A stretch of 64,000 nt of DNA from Cyanophora paradoxa (lineage: Eukaryota > Glaucocystophyceae > Cyanophorales > Cyanophoraceae). The stretch spans positions 62,001-126,000 of the forward strand of contig QPMI01000429.1 of the NCBI GenBank assembly GCA_004431415.1, written 5' to 3'. The position numbers and the translations under genes were made by a program. The notes under the pieces were generated by a model that worked only from the letters and a program-made list of their open reading frames with translations, searched no databases and was not told the DNA's origin. Shown here piece after piece: positions 1 to 11,800 of the stretch (position 1 is the stretch's first letter; each line of letters opens with the position of its first letter).

Positions 1-2568
1 GAGGACCGCCTCCGCCACGTTTGGGTGCGCATGCGGCTCCGGCGGCCGCCGCACGTACACTGCGCCACTAATCACGTCGGCGCCAGCAGACGCCGCTGGG
101 GAGGACGGGCACCGTGCAGGGCGGGCGGGTCGGCCTCGATCTCCGCGACGGCAAAGAACCGCTGCGGGCCCTCCGCTGTGTCCACCGCGAGGCTCACGTG
201 GTCTGGCCCAGCCACGTCATCGCAAATGCGCGTTTAGACCGAAAGGCGCCGCACCCGAGGACCAGACGTGGACAGTGGGCCCCGGACGGCCCTCGCCCCT
301 CCGCAGTGCCTCCACCACCCGCTGCAGCAGCCGGAAAGGCGCCGCCCCCGCGAGCGGGCCGCTGGCCGCGAACGGCCCCAGCAGTGGAGCGTGGGGCGAT
401 GCATCTGCGGCCGCCGCCTCCAGCAACGCGATCGCCTCCCGCATTTCTAGCTGTAGCAGCGGTCGCTGCGGGTTCTTCTCCGTCCTGCGGCGCGTCAACG
501 GCTCCCGCGTGACCGCGGTGCATTTCCGCACCACGCACCCGCCCTCAAAGGCCTGCACACGGGCTCAGTTATGGCGGGCGGCGCGAGAGTGGAAACGAAA
601 GCCTTCACCTCCGCAACGCGAGGGGCGGAGATCTGCAGCAGCGTGCCGCCGATGCGCAGGGCTCGCTGGACAGCGATGACTCGCCGTATCGCCGCCTCGC
701 TCGGCACCCCGCAGCAGAGCTCCCACTGCCCGATCGCCGCCGCCCCGCCGCCCCAGCCCCAGTCGCTCGCGCCTGCGTCCTCCGGATCCCCCGTCCACGT
801 CGCCGGAAGCTGCAGCGTCGTCGACACGACGCCGCTCTGGGCATCGTTGTCCGTGCTGCCCGCGAGCTCAGACATGACATCACTCTCCGCGGCCGCCGCC
901 TGATGCAGGAGGGTGACCGCCTCCCGACCCGCGCCGGCCTCCTCGAGCGCCGCTGCGCTCTCCGCTAGCCACGCCGTCCACTTCCGCTCCGCTTCCGCTG
1001 CGCCGCACTCGTCATTGCGCGCCAGCACCGAGAAAGAAGGGCAGGACGCACGGCGCTCGGCGAGGCGATGGGCGGCGGTGGCGAGGGCTTCGGCAATCGG
1101 CGCGGAGAGGCATGAGGTGGCCGCCGCCGGCCCCCCCGCCTCCTCGCGCGTGAGCAGATGCTCGGGGACGCCCGGCAGGCCTCCCGCCCGCTCCCCCGCG
1201 GCGTCCAAGCGCCGAACCTGCCGCGACTTCCCGTGAGCGGCCCGCGCGATATCGATGCGGCCAAAAGGCGACGGACCTGTGGGTCCGAGGAGAGGAGGGC
1301 CAGCGGCGAGGGCCCGAGCCGCAGCGGGCGGACGGCGCCGAGGTCCTTGAAGGTCGGGTCGCTCGAGAAGTAGCCCGCGATGGGGTACTCGCTCGTCAGG
1401 TTCGCGAAGCGCCGCACCACCTCCGGCCGCGCGTGCTGCTCGCTCGGCGCGACGCCCACCGCCAGCACCACGAACCCCGCCCGCGTCCGCATCTCCTCCA
1501 GCAGCTGCCGCCCGGCCCCGTCAGCGGCGCCCCTTGCGCCTCGCGATCGCCCCGCGCAGCTTACCTCGTCGCGGTACTCCCGTGTCTTCCGCCACGCCTC
1601 GCCGTACCAGACCCTGCGAGGATCCGGTGGTCCGGAGTCAGCAGTCGCCGTCGGCGCTGGATCGGGGTCGGGGCGACGCGCACCGCGGCGAGCCGTCGGG
1701 GTTTATGCAGAGGTCCGTGAGGAGGACGCCCGCAAGCAGCGCGCGGGCCGCTGGCTGCCGGAAGACCGCCGGCCCGTCCTCGAGGAAGAGCAGCGGGCGC
1801 TCGCCGAGGGGCTTCTGCTCTGCCAGCTGCTCCAGCAGGGCCGCCACCGCGCTCGGCGACTTGGCCGACTCCACGCCCGCGAGCAGCACTCCATCGAATC
1901 CTTTCGCCTCCGCCTCCTTCCAGCGCTCTGCGCACTCGGCGTCGGCTCACGGGCGCACTTTTGATCCCGCGCCGCCAGCGCACCGAAGACGTCTTCGGCA
2001 TCGTCCCCGGCAGCCTCCGCGAGGTCGAAGCGCGCGATAAAGCGCACGCGTGCCGCCGTAGAGCTGGCGGCTGCAGCTGGTTTCGAGCACGACTCGGCCG
2101 CGGCCGCGGCAGCCAGCAGGTCCTGCAGGTCGATGTCGACTGCTGCAGGGTCTGCGAACGCGCGTGCACAGGACAAGTCAACTGGCGCTCAAGTGTGCGA
2201 GCGAGCGTGCGCGTGCGGGCACTCCGGGCTCATGCATGCACACGGGCACTCCGGGCTCATGCATGCACACCTAGAACCACGAGCTCGAAGTCTCTGCTGT
2301 CAACGAGCGCCCTCCTGACATCGTGCGCACGAGAAGCACTTATCCGGCTGCAAGAGCGTAAGCATATACATGTGCTGAAGCCTGCAAGGCTGCGACCGCG
2401 GGCCGGGACGTTGACGCACCCAAGGTAGATGGCAAACGAGGAGACCCTGGAGAGGAGCCGATCGCTGTTCGAATCGCTAGTCGAAGACCTGCCGGCTGCG
2501 GTCGCGCGCTTCGGCTTCCTGGCGAACAAACTCCGCAGGCCAGCCCGCGGCGCCGAGCCGCCAGGCAT
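1..2568 (-). CDS. 5' portion of second copy of giant membrane glycosyltransferase (partial, runs off the left edge)
   Basis: This is the mirror copy of the gene that starts at 2809 on the other strand. The first exon is about 2568-2269 and begins MPGGSAPRAG, with a hydrophobic stretch around SRVSSFAIYLGCV. An intron of about 87 nt (2268-2182) follows, containing two copies of a 27-nt repeat. The body then runs VDLSCARAFADPAAVDIDLQ, a short intron, ERWKEAEAKGFDGVLLA, and LLFLEDGPAVFRQPAARALL. Frames stay open through all mirrored exons down to position 1, so nothing in view marks it as a pseudogene. Its first exon differs much more from the partner than the rest does. Function is inferred from the full-length partner only. 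Whether this copy reaches a glycosyltransferase domain is unknown because the window ends. Confidence 0.7.
2217..2270. repeat. Tandem duplication of a 27-nt unit
   Basis: The unit gggcactccgggctcatgc... occurs at 2217-2243 and again at 2244-2270 without change. It lies in intron 1 of the left gene copy and is absent from the right copy, so it arose after the inverted duplication. Confidence 0.9.
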
Positions 2569-2808
2569 CGCGCGAGGGCCCGCCGCCGGGAAGCCAGGCC
2601 GCTCCTGCAGCGAGCTAAATGCGCAAGCGCGTGACAGCTCTGAAAGTCCATTGCTGCTGGAACCAGACCCAGTTCCCGAATCCGTCGTACCCCGGCGCTG
2701 CGATCAAAACCACTTCCCGGCAGATGACGCGGCTCCCGCACTCACTCGAAGCCCGGAGACTCAGGCTACGTCCATTCCAGCGCAGATCATGCTCGTCCGC
2801 AACGCGCG
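2569..2808. promoter_or_regulatory. Shared divergent 5' region between the two glycosyltransferase copies
   Basis: These 240 bases lie between the two outward-facing start codons (2568 minus, 2809 plus) at the centre of the palindrome, so they must hold both promoters if both genes are expressed. I see no TATA box. The start codons are the first in-frame ATGs of exons whose hydrophobic N-termini align between copies; a downstream ATG at 2902 is an alternative for the right copy. Confidence 0.45.
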
Positions 2809-5800
2809 ATGCCATCGCAGCGGGCGCCCATGAGCATGTCAATGCCAGCTGCATGCGTCGGCGCAGGCCTAGGGAATCCGACCGTGCTTACCGAATGCGT
2901 GATGCAGGCCGCCAGCGCCTGCTCGCGCCGTATCTCCAGGGTTCAAGCGTTCGCCGTCTTCCTCGGGTGCCTCCTGGCCCGCGGTCGCTTGATTCCCGGC
3001 GCGTATTCTAACTTTCCACGCGCTATTACAGACCTATCACGCCTGCGAACGCCCCTGGTGTCTCGTCGGCGCTTCTTCACAGCAGAGCTTTCGACCTTGC
3101 GGTTCTAGGTGCGGCAAAGCACACGCCCGCGGCTCGCATGTAATCGCAGGCGGGTGGATGCTGACTTCTCCTGCGCTGCCACAGACCCTGCGGTCGTCGA
3201 CATCGACCTGCAGGACCTGCTGGCTGCCCCGGCCGAGTCGTGCGCATGCTCGAAACCAGCTAGCGCTGCAGCCGCCAGCTCTACAGCGGCACGTGTGCGC
3301 TTCATCGCGCGCTTCGTCCTCGCGGAGGCTGCCGGGGACGATGCCGAAGACGTCTTCGGTGCGCTGGCGGCGCGGGATCAAAAGTGCGCCCGTGAGCCGA
3401 CGCCGAGTGCGCAGAGCGCTGGAAGGAGGCGGAGGCGAAAGGATTCGATGGAGTGCTGCTCGCGGTCGTGGAGTCGGCCAAGTCGCCGAGCGCGGTGGCG
3501 GCCCTGCTGGAGCGGCTGGCAGAGCAGAAGCCCCTCGGCGAGCGCCCGCTGCTCTTCCTCGAGGACGGGCCGGCGGTCTTCCGGCAGCCAGCGGCCCGCG
3601 CGCTGCTTGCGGGCGTCCTCCTCACGGACCTCTGCATAAACCCCGACGGCTCGCCGCGGTGCGCGTCGCCCCGACCCCGATCCAGCGCCGACGGCGACTG
3701 CTGACTCCGGACCACCGGATCCTCGCAGGGTCTGGTACGGCGAGGCGTGGCGGAAGACACGGGAGTACCGCGACGAGGTAAGCTGCGCGGGGCGATCGCG
3801 AGGCGCAAGGGGCGCCGCTGACGGGGCCGGGCGGCAGCTGCTGGAGGAGATGCGGACGCGGGCGGGGTTCGTGGTGCTGGCGGTGGGCGTCGCGCCGAGC
3901 GAGCAGCACGCGCGGCCGGAGGTGGTGCGGCGCTTCGCGAACCTGACGAGCGAGTACCCCATCGCGGGCTACTTCTCGAGCGACCCGACCTTCAAGGACC
4001 TCGACGCCGTCCGCCCGCTGCGGCTCGGGCCCTCGCCGCTGGCCCTCCTCTCCTCGGACCCACAGGTCCGTCGCCTTTTGGCCGCATCGATATCGCGCGG
4101 GCCGCTCACGGGAAGCCGCGGCAGGTTCGGCGCTTGGACGCCGCGGGGGAGCGGGCGGGAGGCCTGCCGGGCGTCCCCGAGCATCTGCTCACGCGCGAGG
4201 AGGCGGGGGGGCCGGCGGCGGCCACCTCATGCCTCTCCGCGCCGATTGCCGAAGCCCTCGCCACCGCCGCCCATCGCCTCGCCGAGCGCCGTGCGTCCTG
4301 CCCTTCTTTCTCGGTGCTGGCGCGCAATGACGAGTGCGGCGCAGCGGAAGCGGAGCGGAAGTGGACGGCGTGGCTAGCGGAGAGCGCAGCGGCGCTCGAG
4401 GAGGCCGGCGCGGGTCGGGAGGCGGTCACCCTCCTGCATCAGGCGGCGGCCGCGGAGAGTGATGTCATGTCTGAGCTCGCGGGCAGCACGGACAACGATG
4501 CCCAGAGCGGCGTCGTGTCGACGACGCTGCAGCTTCCGGCGACGTGGACGGGGGATCCGGAGGACGCAGGCGCGAGCGACTGGGGCTGGAGCGGCGGGGC
4601 GGCGGCGATCGGGCAGTGGGAGCTCTGCTGCGGGGTGCCGAGCGAGGCGGCGATACGGCGAGTCATCGCTGTCCAGCGAGCCCTGCGCATCGGCGGCACG
4701 CTGCTGCAGATCTCCGCCCCTCGCGTTGCGGAGGTGAAGGCTTTCGTTTCCACTTTCGCGTCGCCCGCCATAACTGAGCCCGTCTGCAGGCCTTCGAGGG
4801 CGGGTGCGTGGCGTGGAAATGCACCGCGGTCACGCGGGAGCCGTTGACGCGCCGCAGGACGGAGAAGAACCCGCAGCGACCGCTGCTACAGCTAGAAATG
4901 CGGGAGGCGATCGCGTTGCTGGAGGCGGCGGCCGCAGATGCATCGCCCCACGCTCCACTGCTGGGGCCGTTCGCGGCCAGCGGCCCGCTCGCGGGGGCGG
5001 CGCCTTTCCGGCTGCTGCAGCGGGTGGTGGAGGCGCTGCGGAGGGGCGAGGGCCGTCCGGGGCCCACTGTCCACGTCTGGTCCTCGGGTGCGGCGCCTTT
5101 CGGTCTAAACGCGCATTTGCGATGACGTGGCTGGGCCAGACCACGTGAGCCTCGCGGTGGACACAGCGGAGGGCCCGCAGCGGTTCTTTGCCGTCGCGGA
5201 GATCGAGGCCGACCCGCCCGCCCTGCACGGTGCCCGTCCTTTCCAACGGCTTCTTCTGGCGCCGACATGATTAGTGGCGCAGTGTACGTGCGGCGGCCGC
5301 CGGAGCCGCATGCGCACCCAAACGTGGCGGAGGCGGTCCTCTTCTGCACGCTGCGCGCTGCTGGCTACCCGCCGGCGCAGGCGCGGCTGCTGGTGCGCTT
5401 GCATTTTCTGTTCTCTACTCACCCTTCTGCCGCTAACGGATGGGACAGAGCGCGATGGCGCGGCGGCCGTCGGGGAGGGACAAGGAGAGCGACGGCCGCG
5501 AGGCGGTGCCCCTGAGCGACACGACGCAGGCGGAGGTCCTCCTCGCTTCGCTACGAGAGCTCCAGGTATGAGACGGACCTGCTGTCATGATATTTCGCAG
5601 ATGCATGCCTGATCGGAGCGGTCTGCAGGCCTTGGTGCTGAGCTGCGCGCCGCGGGCGGAGGCGGTGGAGCGTGACGAGCGCCTGCCCCCCGAGGAGCGG
5701 ACGGCGCTCGCGTCGGTGGAGCGCTGCGTCCTGGCGGCCGCGCTCGCCCGACTGTCCTCGCACGGCCTTCGGAGCTCTGCGCGGGGCCGGGCCACGTGTG

Positions 5801-8800
5801 CACCCCGCCCGTCGATCTTGAAGCGCCGCTCACGCAGCGCAGCACGAAGGCGATTCGACAGGCCGAGGAGCGCGGGGCGGACGACCCGTGGCTGCAGTTG
5901 GTGCGGCGGTCGCTGTGGCAGCCCACGGTGATGGCGGAGACGCTGCGACCGCTGCTGGCTGCGCTCGCTGTCGGCTGCGACGTGTGCTGCAGTCCACCGG
6001 GCGCCGCCGCGCGGGATGTGATCGCAGCCCCGATCACCGCCCTCCGAGCATGGTGAGCGAGGTTTGTCGGAAAGCACGGAAACGCCTGCTGATCGAGCGC
6101 AGTGCATTCGACGAGCTGGAGGTGACGTGCCGGGACCGAGCCTTGACATCGCCCTGTCAGTGTTTCTTTTTGTTCCTAAAATTTGCATGCTGAATGTGCG
6201 TGCAGATTTCGTCAACGTTCCTGATGTGACAAGTGAGTTCCCTCTGTGCTCAGCCTTTTGCGCATTTCGAATCGGAAGTAATAGTGCTTATTTTTGCTCA
6301 GCAATCTACACGGAGTGGACGGGCCTGCGAAGCGAACAAGCTGAGCGTGTGTTCGGCCTGTCGAAGTACAAACTCTGCGAGACCCTCCTCCACGAGCGGG
6401 TGCGTGCAGATCTAGATGCCGTCATCCGAATCCCCATGCGGCTGTGAGCTGATTCTTTTTCACAGATTCGGAGCAAAATGGCGGCAGAGGATCCAGATCC
6501 CGAGTCAATCTGGCCGCCGCCGCCTCTTTCATCCACGCGTGAAGCCGCCGCAAAGTGGATCCGGAAATTCGCCGATGGACTATTCTTTCAGGTTTACTCC
6601 TTATCGTTTTCAAACCCACGAGCTTGAGAGGCTAGCGCTTACGGAACGCCACGCAGGTTCCACTTGTTCTCCAATTGGTGCTCTTTGCGGTGTGGGGCGT
6701 CGGACCATTTTCGTCGAGGGGACTCGATCCTTCCGTTTCTGTCGCTTTGACTGTGGCCCTCTACGTCGCTCTCATTTTATCGGCTGCGTCCAATCAGGCT
6801 CGTATTGTAGAGTGCACCTGATCGCTCTGCTCGCCGCTGAACTAACAGTTCAAAACAGGGCGTCTCCCTCTTCGTGTACTGCTACAAGTTTCAGGCCTCA
6901 TATTCCCTCATGAAGGCTTCCATCGCGCAGATGGCTCTGGTTCGCCCGCTTTTCTTCGTCTCGATCCACCTCGCACACCGACCGCCTCGCAGGCCTCCCT
7001 CGTCCTTTACGTCATCGGCGGGGGTGGAGCCGCCATTTCCATCTTCCGTGCCGTGCGCCTTTTCGATGTGCATATTTACATCCGATCTCGCATTTCGTAA
7101 GTTTCGTCGCAGTTCGATGACGGGCGGCTCGCGGCCGTCTTCTTTGTCTACGTGCTGCTGTTTGCTTTCCTTCTAGCGCTCACGGCAGTGCTCTACGCGC
7201 TGCATCCGACGGGATCTTCGGCTTGGAAGTCGGCCGAGGGACATGCGATAATTGCTGCCGTGCTCGCCGCCGTCCTCTGCTCTCTTCTTCTCGATTACAA
7301 CGTGCAGCACGGCGACGTCTGGCGCCGCGAGTACAACCACCTCGTCGCTTTGACTGTCGCCGACGCCCTTCTAGGCTTCTTCACCGCCGCGCAATTGCAG
7401 CACCACAACACCGCCTTCAACACCATTAAGCCCACCGCCGAGGCCGACGTGATTGCCGTGAGTTCTTTTCCACCTTGCATTTCCACAAATCTCACAGTAT
7501 CTGCAGTGGCACGCGCGGCGCATGGGTCAGCCCCCCGCGCCGCTCAAGTCAAGCAACGAGGCCGCTGACAACGCCGCCGTGCATTCTTCCCTACATTGCA
7601 TTCGCTCGTGGCTCCCATCTGAAATCGCATCGCAGTGTCTGGAGTGGTGGACGCGTGCGGAGGGGACGCTTCTCACTGCGGAGGTGGCGAAGGACAGCGA
7701 GGTGCTGGCGGCCGCTCGCAAGGCCAGGGACCGCTTCGTTGCCGACGCTCGGGTGCGCGCGGCATTCACGGTCATCAGCATAATCGGCAACTGCATGAAC
7801 GTTTGACGCGAACGTTCGGCAGTCGGAATTTTCGGCGGAGTGCACACAAGCGGCGCACCAGGGCAGATTCATGGGGCGCTGGTTTCCGTTTCTTGCCGGG
7901 CGGGTGACTTTCGATGAGGTATACGAAGCACATTCGTTTAAAGCATCCATTAATTCTCTAAACTTTTCTGACGCACGTGGCAGCTCGTGCTCCCTCGGGC
8001 GCGAAATTTGGACGCTGAAAGCGCTCTCGTGCAGTGGACGTCGGTGCACATGATCCATTGCAATCGATATCTCAAGTAACGCATGTAGCGCGCACGTGCC
8101 TAATTCGCTTTCAGGGGTTCACGATGAAGGCGGTCCCGCCCCCGTTCACGAGGGAGTGGGACGAGCTTCTGGGGGAAGGGGTCGCGGCCTTCTCGGTCAA
8201 GCGGCGCGTGGACACCCCGCATCGGGGCGGCGCCGCGTTCGACGCCGTCCTTCCGCACGCGATGGCCGGCGCGCTCTTCTTCGTCCTCCTCTTCTCCGAC
8301 CGACTCATCCGCTTCTCCTTCGCGCCCCTCGAGTACGCTTGTATCCCTCTCGTTTTCGTGCTTATGCTTGAACTCACATGTAAATCTGCGCCGTCAGGAT
8401 GACACGCACGACCCAATACGAGACCGCTCTTAATGTGGCTGTGCTGGTACTCGTCGCCTGCAGCTGCTCCATGGAGACCCTCTGGAGCCGCCTTCCTACT
8501 CTCGCTAGCTCCTGGCATAAGGTATTCGACCGATGGCCAATTGCAATGCATATATATGCACGCTAGCTGACTGTCACGCGTGAGCTGCGGGTCGGTCTGG
8601 AGGGTGTTACACCGCAGGCTGTAATGGCGCACGAGGAGCGACAGCGCAGCCGTCTTTTCGTCTCAGAAATAATCGTACGCTTCCAATCTTTTCGTAGCCT
8701 TCTTTCCGCTGACGCGCGCGCAGCGCCTTGGCGCTTTCTTCCTCGTGGCGGCAGGCCTGGGTGCAGCCTTGATTCAGTTCACGCAGGCACCAGTGTGCGT

Positions 8801-11800
8801 CAAGCACTCGCCCGCCAAACCCGCCCTCCCTCCCTTCCATTTATCAGCGAGCTGACAAATATTTTCCGATCAGTGGAGGGGTGTCATTGCGGGGCTGGGT
8901 GGTTTACAGCGTTGCCTGTGTCTCGTTCTTCGGTCTCGAGGTTCGCGGATATGCATATCGATTTCGATAAAAATTATGAAAGAAAAGCTAAAAGCGTATG
9001 CGTAAACTCTATTCCGTCTAGGTGATGTACTGCACCGAGATATTCTACCGTTGCTGCTGGATTCAGGTTCGCTCACGTCTCTGATCGAAAGGCATCGTTG
9101 TTACATCCTTTCGCAGTGGAAAGAGGAGCATTTGAAGAAGACGCTCGTGGCTTGGAGCTATGTCGTGGGCTGCTGCGTCGGTATTCCTACGGGCTGCATT
9201 GCTGGTTCGAAACGATTGCGAGCACTGAAGAAAAGCAGCGCGAGCTAACTGCCCGAACAGTGAAATTGACGGGCGACCTGGACTACGCCCTCTTGGCCCC
9301 CCTCGCTGGAGCCTGGGCGGGTGTCTTCTTCATCAAGGTCTCTCCGTCTGCGTACATTCTTTTCTACCTTCATATTGCTGATGTTTTGCTACAGCTGCTC
9401 CTGTACCTCGAGGGTGCGCACGGCTGGTTCGACGGCATCCCGCTCCTCTCCCGCCGGGCCGCCCGCTTCGACGACCCGGACCCGAAGGCGCGCCCGCCCC
9501 GCCCGAGACACCCCGCGTCGCCGGCGCTCACGGCGGTCGCGCAGGAGGCGGCGGAGGCGGAGCGGGGCGCTCGCTGCGTGGCGGTGCGGCTCGTCGGGCA
9601 GCCGTGCCCCGCCGCGCCGGAGGAGATCGGCGCCCTCGCCGCGCGCCTCGTGAGGGCCGGCCCGGGCTCCGGTGTCCGCGTTGTTTCCAGCGCCGTTCGC
9701 GCCGCCGCGTCCTTCCTGTGCGGGCTGGCATCGCGGCGCCTCGGGCGGGGCGGCTTCCACTCGGCGCTGCTGAGCGCCGTGCCGGCGGGGCCCGAGCTGC
9801 TCGCCGAGGCCCACGACGCCCTCGCCGATGGCGAGGGGCTTCAGGTGCGCACTGTTGCGGACTGACGTCGGGGATCTTCCGTTGATTTGGCGGCGGCCGC
9901 AGGTTTCTGTCGTGTCGGAAGCATTCGCCGCAGTCGACGGGTCGCATACACTCGTCAGCGGCCTCGCTGTGGCCGGCCGGTGCGCCACAATTCGATAAAG
10001 AGTTGTATATATATATTTCAAAACTGAACGACTCGCAGGTACCCGCTGGCGGCGCTGTACGTGCCTGGTGGCTGGTACCACCGCTCCTCGCCGGTGCGCC
10101 TCTGTCACAGTGGGCGGCAGCTCAGCTGTCGCCGACAGCTCAATGCAGGCGCGGCTGTTCGTGTCGGAGGCGGCGGTCGGGGAGCGCCCCGCTGCGGCGG
10201 CCGTGGCGGAGCTGATGCTGCACGCGCTCGACAAGGCGCGCCGGCGGGCCGACCCGGAGGCCGCCGCGTTCGGCCCGGCGGACGATGACGCGCCCGGCGG
10301 CACGGGCGCCACAGCCGCCGAGCTTCTGCTGAGCGAGCAGGATCCGCCGGCGCCGGACTACGTCCCCGCCCGCTTCCTGCCGCAGCTGCGGCGCTGCGAT
10401 GGCGGCGCACTGGCAGCGCTGGCGGCGCGGGCGCACTCCTCTGCAGCGGCGGCGGCGCTGGCGGGGGTCGACGTGGACCGGCGCTGGGCGGAGCTGCCGT
10501 GGGGCGCCCGCGCCGTCGCCCTCGCGTGCCTCGCGGGAGTGCCAGGCGGGCGGCCGCCGCCGCTGGGGGGCCGCCCTGCGCGCCGCCCTCGCGGAGCTGT
10601 ACGGCCGCCCGGTCGAGCCCGCCGCGTGGCGCGAGGCCTGCGGTGCGCTCTCCTCCATTCGTCTCCTGCGGAAAGGGGCTGAGGCGGATTCCGCAGAGCG
10701 GGGGCGGCTGCTGGCGCGCCTCGCGCACGCGATCGGGCGCGCGGCGCGGGAGGAGGCCGCAGCGAGGCCCGCCGAGGCGCCCGCGCTGGAGCTGCCGGAG
10801 CCGGAGGCCGCCCCGAAGCCCCTCGTGAGTTCACCATTCGTTTGTAATGCGTGCACTGTACCGACTCGGCTGCGCAGGGGGGCGGGCGGCTGGCGCCCGA
10901 GGAGCTGTACGTGCGGCTGCCGAGGGCGCCGGACTCGCTCGCGGCGCGGGCCCTGGAGCAGCTGCACGTGCGCGGTCCGCGCCACGCGCCTCGCCGGTTT
11001 GACGCCCGTGCAGCTCATCGCCCGCCTCTGGTTCCTCGCCATCACGGGCGACACATCGTTCCCCGCCGAGTCCGTGTTCTCGCTGCAGAAGTTTCGCTTC
11101 GTAGAGATGCTGAGCGCGGTCGCAGGTACGGCTACGCGCTGCACGGGCCGCGCGAGCCGGGGCCTGAAGCCGCTGTCCGCGCTGGCTGCCTCGCCTGGCC
11201 GCTCTACCCGTGCGCACTCGTGCTTTGCTTACGCATGTTTCGCACAATCATCATGGATGGAGCGGCAGGCTGGCGTCGCACCTGATGCTGCTGGTGCACG
11301 CGGCGGCCCGGCCCGTCGCGGAGGCCCTCTTCTGGGGCATCGCCATGGCACTCTCGCCGAAACTGCGGGCGCTGCAGCGCGCAATCGAGCACGGCATCTA
11401 CCGCCGCGAGCTCCGCCGCGACGGCCTCGTCGCCGCCGTCCAGTGCAACCTGTTCGACGTGCGCCTGCTGCCTGTCGTGCGCATCGGGCCTCACTCGCCA
11501 TACAGGGTCCGGTCACGGGCTTCGTGCGGCGGGCGCCCGACGAGGCGGGCCGCGTGCTTGCCGTCCACATCCTCCCGGGCCTCCTCGACGCGTACGGCCC
11601 GCCCTGCCGCCATGGCCAGCGCCGCCCTCCGCCGACGCGCCGCAGGGAGCCGAAGCGGACGTGTGTGGGCCACGTCGGGGTCGCCTCGGGCAAGGAGGGC
11701 GGCAAGGCTGCGCTCTCGCTGGCCGGCTGCGAGTGCGCCTTCGTGCGGGCCGAGTACGACGGCGACGGGCGCATCCGCCGCCGCCTGCAGTATCGCAGCA

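Larger units (their letters stand above)
1..5341. repeat. Large inverted duplication (palindrome), arms 1-2568 and 2809-5341
   Basis: Base x in the left arm pairs with base 5342-x in the right arm. For example the reading frame at 495-1208 minus is mirrored at 4134-4847 plus, and 1380-1964 is mirrored at 3378-3962. From position 1 to about 2050 the arms differ only by scattered substitutions. Small indels appear around 2060-2180, and towards the centre (about 2270-2680 against 2700-3110) similarity is still visible but decayed. Position 1 is still inside the arm, so the left arm continues outside the window. The right arm may also continue beyond 5341. Either a genuine inverted gene duplication or an assembly fold-back. 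Confidence 0.93.

Noticed and set aside
2429..2833. Plus-strand frame starting MANEETLERSRSLFES as a first exon
   Set aside because: It lies opposite the aligned first exon of the left gene copy and has no mirror-image counterpart with coding similarity.
3388..3410. 23-nt intron in the glycosyltransferase gene
   Set aside because: A 56-nt intron using the upstream GTGCG donor and the same acceptor joins DAEDVF to ERWKEAEAKG in frame and matches other introns.
7097..7112. 16-nt intron gtaagtttcgtcgcag
   Set aside because: Removing it breaks the frame; a 45-nt intron from gtgcat at 7068 with the same acceptor keeps the frame and fits the usual size.
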